This document shows positions 57,092 through 64,000 of a stretch of 64,000 bases of DNA, piece after piece. Positions within the stretch are counted from its first letter, which is position 1, and each line of letters starts with the position of its first letter. Below the pieces are notes generated by a model. That model was given only the letters and a program-made list of their open reading frames with translations, had not been told where the DNA came from and searched no databases. This DNA comes from Aculops lycopersici (lineage: Eukaryota; Arthropoda; Arachnida; Trombidiformes; Eriophyidae): positions 724,496 through 788,495 of the forward strand of contig WNKI01000001.1 in NCBI GenBank assembly GCA_015350385.1, written 5' to 3'. Both the position numbers and the translations under genes were made by a program.

Positions 57092-58289
57092 TTATCGCAA
57101 GGGAGTTCTAGTCTGATATGATCCAAAAGAGAAGCTCCATTGTTTTGTTCTAGCGGAAGAATCTTCGACGAATCTAAAGTCATTTGGTTTCATTGAAGCG
57201 AGGATATTCGAGTATCCAGTGGCAAAATCCGGTATTGAGTAGAGTCTGGTAACTGTGAAACTATTGTCTATGTTGGGCATATCCATATTTGTTCATGTCG
57301 GTGATGGTCAACGGTTCAATGTGAGTCATGTTGAGTATCTTCTATCTATATCCCACCGGTTGGGTCAAATTTTCTTACAGTTGTAATAAGGAAGTTGCAT
57401 CATCTTTGCGGAGGCCGTTGATTCACAAGAAACTGCCACAAGTGTGTGTCGGAAATCATTGTGTTTAACAGTCATACATTCATAGCCATTTGCGAAACCA
57501 TCATACATCAAACTACAGTGGATATAGAGGCGAGCGAAATTTAATCTTGATGGTCGTGTTATAGAAATTTGAATCGCTTTGTACAGCCAGCCCAAAATTT
57601 TTGGGCCTGGCTGTATACATCGCGCTGCTAAGAAATTGTACAATTGGGCAACTTGGGAACTTAACAACTAGCTAAGAAAATTTTGACGACAGATTACAGT
57701 TAACCCATCATACAATCTCGAATGGAACATAAGAAGGGCGATCCTTCGACATTTTGAGCGCCAAATAAAAATCCTCTTTGAATCTTCAGCAAATATGAAT
57801 TGAACGTCGTTGATTCCCCACAATGATCATTGGTTAAAGAGTTGAGACCATCAAAGAGACTACTAATGAATCGTAATCTGTTCGTATCGACGCCATATAA
57901 TCTATCTCATGAAATGAAAATAATACCCTTGATCCCATCTTGGCTCCTGAAGATCAAACCTATGCATGTTGTTGGCATCTCACATTGATGAGATTTTCTG
58001 TGTAACGACACCCTCACGCAAGATGATCGGATAGGATCTAATCGGATAGGATCACGAACCTCTTCTTGTACTTGATGGAGGATCGGCGTGCATATCGGGC
58101 ATCTTCATCTGGTGTGCATTCTCCATAACCCTTATACAGATGATCTAGGACTATATGGGACTTCAACGGTATACACGCAATAGAAGGTATGTATTCTGGC
58201 CGATCGATGGTTAGGCTGAGCTTGCAGTCGACCAGATACTCGAAACTTTTGAGTTGGACATTGAGTCCGAGTATAATTCCGAGCCTTGG
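57092..58289 (-). CDS. Possible unrecognised multi-exon gene (partial model)
   Basis: A stop-free chain of 276 codons, including the final stop, can be threaded on the minus strand through exons 58289-58060, 57901-57714, 57627-57379 and 57252-57092. The three introns are GT-AG (158, 86 and 126 nt), and all junction phases agree. The product would include HLYKGYGECTPDEDARYARR, LYGVDTNRLRFISSLFDGL, LNFARLYIHCSLMYDGFANG and TRLYSIPDFATGYSNIL, and ends SYQTRTPLR. It looks like a folded, Cys-containing protein, but I recognise no family. No ATG is found in the first exon, so more 5' exons (perhaps near 58400-58560) would be needed. I chose the boundaries by eye, and other frames in the area are also open, so this could be wrong or a decaying gene. 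Confidence 0.35.
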
Positions 58290-58762
58290 CTTGTAATTTT
58301 ACAGTAGGATCTACTGAGAGAAAACGCCCGTCTTGATCTAGAATCTTTGTGACGGATTGAACTTAAATGGTCCAAATTTAGAGGACCTTTGAGGCCCCTA
58401 AGCGTCGGACCATTCCCTACAGTGGCCGTCCGATTGTTGATGATTTGATGATATCAAAATGCATCATAACGCCACGATGAGTAACACAGGGCTTGCCAAT
58501 CGCATAGCCACTAGTTGCTGATCCTGACGGAAGTATGGCCAATCTTGTGTAAAGTTGTCGAGACCTGAGTTCTCAAAATGAGGCAATAGTTGGAGTTGTA
58601 ACTAAAACTACTCCAGCACCTGATTTCTTGGAGAGGAGGAAAGTTGAATGTGTGAAGAGAGAAAAGAGGAACGAAGAAACCAAAAATCGAACCAACACCA
58701 AAACGTGGCCTTAGTATCAGATATTGAATGGTTTATTGAATGGTATATTTAGGAGGATGGTC

Positions 58763-59119
58763 TCACGCAAACTCCATACTCAACTGCCTGCCTCCGATCA
58801 AATGAACATGGAGTTGGTAGACGGTCTGGCAAGCATTATGGTTGGTGTTGATGCAAATCCTGTAGCCATCATCTAGTTTCTCCTGCTTAGCTAGCTTGGA
58901 TGCTACGTAAAGTAAGTGTCCAAGGATTGGCTCATCGGCTTCCTCAGCCTTTGCCAGATTGGCGATTGTCTTTCTAGGTATGACCAGGTAGTGGATTGGA
59001 GCCACTGGATTGATATCTTTGATGGCGATACATTGATCGTCTTCGTAGACAAATGTAGCAGGGATCTCCTTGCGCATGATCTTATGAAAGATGGTATCTT
59101 CTTGACCTTGTGACGCCAT
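58763..59119 (-). CDS. HINT1: HINT1-type histidine-triad protein with Gln in the triad
   Basis: 118 residues (human HINT1 126). It starts TIFHKIMRKEIPATFVYEDD, close to the HINT1 IFGKIIRKEIPA. The first active-site His is kept in NPVAPIHYLVIPRK. The histidine triad, HVHLHV in human, here reads QLHVHL (102-107): the first His (human H110) is Gln, encoded by CAA, while the nucleophilic middle His (H112) and the third His (H114) remain at 104 and 106. The C-terminus SMEFA lacks the Trp123 that lines the human active site. HINT1 hydrolyses nucleoside phosphoramidates and lysyl-adenylate and scaffolds transcription and receptor complexes. AATAAA on the minus strand at 58737-58732, 26 nt after the stop. 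The substitution may alter catalysis rather than abolish it. Confidence 0.92.
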   Translation of the reverse strand: MASQGQEDTIFHKIMRKEIPATFVYEDDQCIAIKDINPVAPIHYLVIPRKTIANLAKAEEADEPILGHLLYVASKLAKQEKLDDGYRICINTNHNACQTVYQLHVHLIGGRQLSMEFA

Positions 59120-60209
59120 TTGGATTCTTCGGAAGTATGGCTTCGTGACGAAACCAAATAATCTTGATCTCAGAATGAACGAAATTTTGACTATTTAAAA
59201 AATTACAAATCCTGAATGATTGTCATAAATGAGGACTTCTTCTGTAATGATAAGCAAAAAGGTGATATCTATTTTATTTTCTCTTACATGCGGAGCTGAG
59301 TTTGTTTTTTCCCTCACACCAATGCGGTCTAGCTCTGTGCAGAAGCCGGTTCGTTGTTGACCGAGTAACAATTATGGAGCTCCTACTAAGAGCAAAATCG
59401 CCAGCTCTTATTCTGCACTTTCAATCGTAATCCAATCAATCAAATCTGGTCTGCTATTAACCTGCATACCTTCAAGGCCTAGATGAACTTTTGTGAAGGT
59501 GCAAAGATATGTATAGATGCATGAGAAGAGCGTGAGTCAGAACTCGGTCCCAAGACTGCGATAAAGTTCGCTGCACCGAACTTCACATAAAACACGAGCT
59601 CTGGGCGGGAGAGTGTAAACAAGTGTTTGTTTTGTTTGTACATTGTAACCATTTTGTAACTTAGGGTTGTTCCATAATATTATTACGCCTCTACATACAG
59701 ACTAAAATCTCGAATGATGTATTGTATCGGAGACTCAACTTGTTACCGGATCAGATTTTTTATCAAAGGTATCAGTGAGCATTTTATTAATACAATGTAT
59801 TTCACGTTACTAGAATACACCTGCATTCTAGTAACGTTATCCCATAGAGAGTGAGAGCCCAACATCAATTACACATGAGTTTACAAGTTTATCGACGTTC
59901 AAGCTCTTTGTCCAGCAAAGTTTGATTGACTTGGTCGATGGTTGGCTTTTTGTTATCAGTCTACAAAGAAGATTTGATCTCAGATTATAAGTTGAGTTTA
60001 GAAATTTACCATTAAGCTTAAGAGTGACAATCATCACGTATCCATTACAACTAGTAGCTAGACAATTCCATTGTTATATAGATTACGTTACGGGTCATCA
60101 TTTTACTACAATCCAATCAGAATCGTTCTAAAAGTTTTCGTGAACAAGTTATATACGACAACATAACACAAAGAGCAACAAGTAACTGCAAGACTCTTCA
60201 AACCGCATA
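59120..60209. other. Divergent intergenic region HINT1 / ACSF2
   Basis: About 1.1 kb with no credible gene. It contains the 13-bp-arm inverted repeat at 59804-59837. Confidence 0.55.
59804..59837. repeat. Inverted repeat, 13-bp perfect arms, 8-nt loop
   Basis: Left arm ACGTTACTAGAAT (59804-59816) and its exact complement at 59825-59837 are separated by ACACCTGC. The region between HINT1 and ACSF2 is otherwise empty. Confidence 0.92.
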
Positions 60210-62225
60210 ATGAGGCTCCTAGTTTTAGTTCGCCGATTCTCATCCGTCCACCACAGGTCGCTTGCATCACAATGCCGAGCCAGTCACGAGGCTCACTTGA
60301 GAGCTTGCGGAAAGACATCGATTTTATATAATCAGACTAAAAAGTTAAGCAGACTTAATCAGCCATCATGTCGATACCTCAGTCTCACCAACTTGCATAT
60401 GCAGTCTACTAGACCGGAGACTAAGCAGGCCAATGTGCCCGAATCAAGTCAGAATATGTCCATGCCTCCCCATGTGGATAGGAAGCTATCATATGTTTAC
60501 GGGAGATCAAATAAGGAGCTCCGATATGGAACACTAGCACCCATGATGGAGGCGATGAGCAAGCAGGAGCCCCACTCGACTGCCTTGGTTATTTACGATG
60601 AGGGTATCAGCAAGAGTTTTGAGGAACTCAATGCCGATGTCAACAAGTTAGTCAATGGGATGGTTAATAAGCTGAATCTTAAGAGAGGCGATAAAGTTGG
60701 CCTCTACTCGTATAACTGTTATCAATTTTTACTAGTCCAGTTTGCCTGCTGTAAACTTGGACTCATGCTCAGTCCAATCAATCCATCCTATAAGTCGCAC
60801 GAGTTCAACTTTGTTCTGGGTAAGTCGCACGCAAAGGTATTATTTACACCTGGCAAAAACTCAAAACAATCATCCATGAACGACCATTGGTCTGTGATTA
60901 CTGACCCTTCACTAGGTCACCTACAACAAGAGGGTAAATTCAAAAACCTCGAGAAGATCGTCCTTTTAGACGGAGAATTAGATGAGAAAGACTTATCATT
61001 GCAGAATGTCAAGGTTGATCGATGGCGACAAGTTTACTCAAACAACCATGATCTTGACCCAAGCGTCCAGGAAAAAGTCGACGAGGTTCAAGGCGACGAT
61101 ATTTATGGAATATACTATACTTCCGGAACAACCGGCTTCCCTAAAGGGGCCGCTGTGAGTAACTACAATGTGATCAATAACACTGCTCTATCTTGTGATA
61201 GAATATTCAACCAAAGAGGACCTCATTATCAATCAATGAGACCAAATGTATGCTTGCCATTGCCATTGTTCCACGAGTTTGCTGGAGTCTTGGGAGTCCT
61301 GTCACCATTCATAAGCGGAGGCTCGTTTGTTCTGCCTGGAATGCGCTACAACATCCAGTCTGTCATGGAGGCAATCATGAGATTCAAGTGTAACTCTATA
61401 TTCTTGACTCCAACCATCCTAATTGACCTACTAGCTTATGTTGAACGCAACAATTTGACAAACGTGCCCCTTAGGACTATGCTATGCGCCGGATCCGCAG
61501 TCATGTCTGAACTCGTCCATCGGACGCACAAACTCTTACCCCAGCTCGAAGACTTCCGGATAGCTTATGGCTCATCAGAAAATGGAGTTGTTGCAACCAT
61601 TCAAACTACTCAAGAGAGGCCTGAGAATCGCGCTTACACTGTTGGTCCGCCCCTGGATTTCACCGAAATCCGTATTGCCGACAAGGAAACTGGCGAAACA
61701 ACGCAACTAGGAGAATCTGGAGAAGTTCAAACTCGGGGCTTCAATACGATGCTTTATTACTTTGATGATCCAGAGCGAACTAGAGAAGTCATGACCAAGT
61801 CAAGATGGTACAAAACTGGCGATTTGGGTATCATTGACAAGTACGGTAGCTTGCAGATTGTCGGCCGGATCAAGGACATGATCATAAAAGGTGGTGAGAA
61901 TATTTATCCTGCAGAAGTGGAAACAGTTTTACACAAGCACGGAGCTATTCAGGATGCGCACGTCTTTGGGGTTCCTGACAAGCGATTTGGCGAGGAGGTT
62001 TGCGTTTGGGTCAAGCTGAAGAAGTCCTCTTTGGCTCATGAGCAGCATATTGACGAGGAAGCAATGAAAAAGGATATCATAGAGTTTTGTAAGAGTAAGC
62101 TCACTTATTTCAAGGTTCCTAAATATGTGATATTCGTTGAGGAGTTCCCTTTGACGCCTGTGATGAAAATCAAGAAGTTCGAAATGCGTGCGCAGAGCAT
62201 CAAGATGCTTAACCTGAACCATTAG
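60210..62225 (+). CDS. ACSF2: Acyl-CoA synthetase family member 2 (ACSF2), mitochondrial
   Basis: 671 residues, single exon. A basic, Ser/Arg-rich N-terminus (MRLLVLVRRFSSVHHRS) fits a mitochondrial targeting sequence. The ANL adenylating enzyme motifs are all present: YYTSGTTGFPKGA (P-loop-like A3), LPLFHEFAGVLG, IAYGSSENG (A5), RWYKTGDLG (A7) and GRIKDMIIKGGENIYPAEVE (A8). The catalytic Lys lies in MKIKKFEMR near the C-terminus (A10). The order and the sequence around QFACCKLGLMLSPINPSYK match ACSF2, which activates medium-chain fatty acids to acyl-CoA through an acyl-adenylate. An AATAAA lies at 62374. Other medium-chain synthetases are less similar, but exact substrate cannot be read from sequence. 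Confidence 0.94.
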   Translation: MRLLVLVRRFSSVHHRSLASQCRASHEAHLRACGKTSILYNQTKKLSRLNQPSCRYLSLTNLHMQSTRPETKQANVPESSQNMSMPPHVDRKLSYVYGRSNKELRYGTLAPMMEAMSKQEPHSTALVIYDEGISKSFEELNADVNKLVNGMVNKLNLKRGDKVGLYSYNCYQFLLVQFACCKLGLMLSPINPSYKSHEFNFVLGKSHAKVLFTPGKNSKQSSMNDHWSVITDPSLGHLQQEGKFKNLEKIVLLDGELDEKDLSLQNVKVDRWRQVYSNNHDLDPSVQEKVDEVQGDDIYGIYYTSGTTGFPKGAAVSNYNVINNTALSCDRIFNQRGPHYQSMRPNVCLPLPLFHEFAGVLGVLSPFISGGSFVLPGMRYNIQSVMEAIMRFKCNSIFLTPTILIDLLAYVERNNLTNVPLRTMLCAGSAVMSELVHRTHKLLPQLEDFRIAYGSSENGVVATIQTTQERPENRAYTVGPPLDFTEIRIADKETGETTQLGESGEVQTRGFNTMLYYFDDPERTREVMTKSRWYKTGDLGIIDKYGSLQIVGRIKDMIIKGGENIYPAEVETVLHKHGAIQDAHVFGVPDKRFGEEVCVWVKLKKSSLAHEQHIDEEAMKKDIIEFCKSKLTYFKVPKYVIFVEEFPLTPVMKIKKFEMRAQSIKMLNLNH

Positions 62226-62919
62226 TAGAGTTGAACTGCAGGTAAGCCGATCATTACCATATGTATGTTCGGATAGATGGCACATAGGTTCAACACAAAT
62301 TCAAAAATCATTGTGAAATAGTGCGGGACAAGTTTTATTGTGTACCTGTCCGTAAATCAACACTCAAGATTGCAATAAACCACTACCACCAACTCAACCA
62401 CCCATGTCTTCGATAGAGATAAGATAATCACTCCAACCGAGAGGCGAAAAGCTACTTGCGCGCGAAGCTTGTTAGCGGCGCACCGCTGGGCGAGGTTGTG
62501 TTTATATTTGTAGCTTTCGCACTGAACTCGATACTACTTTCGGCGTGAGGCCTTCACCCTGGCCCATTGAGCAAAAATACGACGGCTTTAGCAACGCCGC
62601 AAGAAAATGATTTTATTATATTTCTACCCTTCATTAAATGTATAAAAATGAATCAATCGAGTTGCCCTTAATTGTATCGTTTATCCGGCCCATTCATTCT
62701 GACATCATCGCATGCGGTGGTCAGATTGCAGAAACATCTCAAGATAACGAACTAGTCAGCATAGTTACGTTGGATTTTAAGGTCCAGTGTTTGATGCAAG
62801 ACTAGAGGATAAGCTCCCATTGAAATCAGCTTATAACTGAATAACATTGGTATTAATCTACATACATAAAGGATAGAAAATCATCTCTAAAACTGAATCA
62901 CAAACATTTCCCTGTCGAG
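62226..62919. other. Intergenic ACSF2 / RNF121
   Basis: About 690 bp. ACSF2 poly(A) signal at 62374. A GC-rich patch at 62455-62600 stands out from the AT-rich surroundings, but I could not assign a gene or RNA to it. Confidence 0.5.
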
Positions 62920-64000
62920 ATGGAACGTATCCTAACAGGCAAGCCGACAGTCGGCCCAGAAACTGCCCAAAACTCATCAAGTCTCAACATTCTGAGCAAT
63001 GCCTCTGAGATCATCACTAACCATACCATTTTATCGCAACCACATATCAAGCCTGAAGATGGCGGAATATTAGTGATCGAGGTTGCAAAGAGTGATCCAC
63101 ATGCGGGCCACGGTCATAGCCAGGAAGAGATTGATATGTTGAGAAAACATGCCGGCCACGAGAACCAACATCTGGCGATGGTACTCATATTGATAACAGT
63201 CACAATATTATCTCAAATCATATTGGTTTGGTGGAAGACCAAGTACCAAAAATCTTACATACACGCGAGTATGATAGCAATGTATATAATTCCCTTCGGC
63301 ATCTCCGCTTATCGACATTGGTGGCGATTCGTCTCTATCTGGATATTAGTAACATTGATAACTCTAGTGCTTGTTTGGCGCCCGCTAGTCCTACCTAATT
63401 TCTCAAGGTCAGGATCTGCCATACCGAGACTATTGTACAAGTGGTTTTTTGCGCTTTATTCCATCTCAAGTCTGGTTGCCGTCTCAGGATACACAATACT
63501 CCTCCTAACTTTCTTTGGAATCAACTTACTCCTCAACATATCTCCCCCAACTGCCTTGGACATCGGATTCATGATGTTATTCTATGGAATTTACTATGGA
63601 GTCTTATGTAGAGATTTCACCGATTTCCTAGTTGATTGGCTGGCAGCTAGAATCGGTTATTACAATCCAACTTCAGCTTTGCCCAATAAATTACTACGCA
63701 AAGGAGTGTGTGCAATTTGTGGAGAGGAACACGGTGATAGAGAAGACATGGACATGGAGACATTGAATAAGAGTGACCCACTCCTCATGGTAGATAGCAA
63801 TGGTTACCTTGAGGCCAACACCGAGGGAGACCAAGAGGCGCTTGTAGATTATAGTGACAATTCAAACCAAAGAGAGAGATTGTTCGTTTTATCTTGTGGT
63901 CATAAGTTCCACGAGTACTGTATCTATGGCTGGTGCCTTGTCGGCAAAAGACAAGTGTGCCCGTTTTGTAGAGAAAAAGTGGACTTAGGTCGCTTGTTCT
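62920..64000 (+). CDS. RNF121: RNF121-family membrane RING ubiquitin ligase, 3' end beyond window
   Basis: 360 codons are present from the ATG at 62920; the frame is still open at the last base. The family pattern is clear: a His-rich segment with HAGHGHSQEEIDMLRKHAGHE, then transmembrane segments starting MVLILITVTILSQIILVWW, HWWRFVSIWILVTL, LYKWFFALYSISSLVAVSGY, FFGINLLLNISPP and FYGIYYGVLCRDF, and a RING finger. The RING starts VCAICGEEHGD and, after an acidic ~50-residue insertion absent from human RNF121, resumes FVLSCGHKFHEYCIYGWC and CPFCREKVDLGRLF. RNF121 is an ER/Golgi E3 ligase involved in quality control and trafficking of membrane proteins. The last transmembrane segments lie outside the window. 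Confidence 0.95.
   Translation, partial: MERILTGKPTVGPETAQNSSSLNILSNASEIITNHTILSQPHIKPEDGGILVIEVAKSDPHAGHGHSQEEIDMLRKHAGHENQHLAMVLILITVTILSQIILVWWKTKYQKSYIHASMIAMYIIPFGISAYRHWWRFVSIWILVTLITLVLVWRPLVLPNFSRSGSAIPRLLYKWFFALYSISSLVAVSGYTILLLTFFGINLLLNISPPTALDIGFMMLFYGIYYGVLCRDFTDFLVDWLAARIGYYNPTSALPNKLLRKGVCAICGEEHGDREDMDMETLNKSDPLLMVDSNGYLEANTEGDQEALVDYSDNSNQRERLFVLSCGHKFHEYCIYGWCLVGKRQVCPFCREKVDLGRLF

Noticed and set aside
62455..62600. GC-rich patch suspected to hold a tiny ribosomal-protein gene on the minus strand
   Set aside because: Reading all frames gave only short fragments ending in basic residues (for example ARVKASRRK) and no full match to any small ribosomal protein.

Overview
This window is nuclear DNA from an animal with a compact, intron-poor genome. 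The evidence is animal-specific genes (an RXR/USP nuclear receptor, an X11/Mint adaptor, an Ldb/Chip cofactor, Sp/buttonhead zinc-finger factors, PRMT5, HPF1, a BCR/ABR-like RhoGAP, RNF121), GT-AG introns of about 80-240 nt where introns exist, AATAAA signals after stop codons, and long Gln/His/Asn/Ser tracts. Most genes, including large ones (RXR, Ldb, PRMT5, RhoGAP, ACSF2), read as one open exon. That combination suggests an arthropod, perhaps a mite and possibly one of the intron-depleted eriophyoid type; the taxon is inference only.

Layout. 1-5.2 kb: a small secreted Ser/Thr/acid-rich protein and a 1202-residue RXR/USP, both on the minus strand. 5.2-9.1 kb: RXR upstream DNA. 9.1-11.5 kb: X11/Mint (+). 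11.5-14.6 kb: the Ldb/Chip upstream region. 14.6-29.3 kb: a dense block with Ldb/Chip (+), a minimal MLH3 endonuclease-domain gene (-), HPF1 (-), NOG1/GTPBP4 (+, three exons), a type II membrane protein (+), a four-TM protein (+, two exons), a Pro/Ser-rich coiled-coil protein (+), NDUFB6 (-) and a Rabphilin/Noc2-type Rab-binding protein (+). 29.3-49 kb: a gene-poor domain holding two tandem Sp/btd paralogues at 37.4 and 46.0 kb plus a decayed third copy at 29.4 kb, and an assembly gap inside microsatellites at 48.27 kb. 49-64 kb: dense again, with PRMT5 (+), SEM1/DSS1 (-), a DH-less BCR/ABR RhoGAP (+), a possible unrecognised multi-exon gene (-), HINT1 (-), ACSF2 (+) and RNF121 (+, cut by the window end).

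The regulatory genes (RXR, Ldb, Sp x2) sit in long non-coding surroundings, whereas the housekeeping genes are packed tightly, often convergent or divergent with gaps of about 100-700 bp. No operon logic is expected, but HPF1 and the mini-MLH3 are adjacent on the same strand with only 167 nt between coding regions.

The observations most worth following are: an in-frame, GT-AG bounded, stop-free 294-nt segment splitting helix 10/11 of the RXR ligand-binding domain (a candidate exitron); an MLH3 reduced to its metal-binding endonuclease core; an Sp tandem duplication in which one copy has lost its third finger and the first inter-finger linker while a third copy survives as a relic; HINT1 with Gln replacing the first His of the histidine triad; a Rab effector without C2 domains and with an altered SGAWF motif; and several long inverted repeats.
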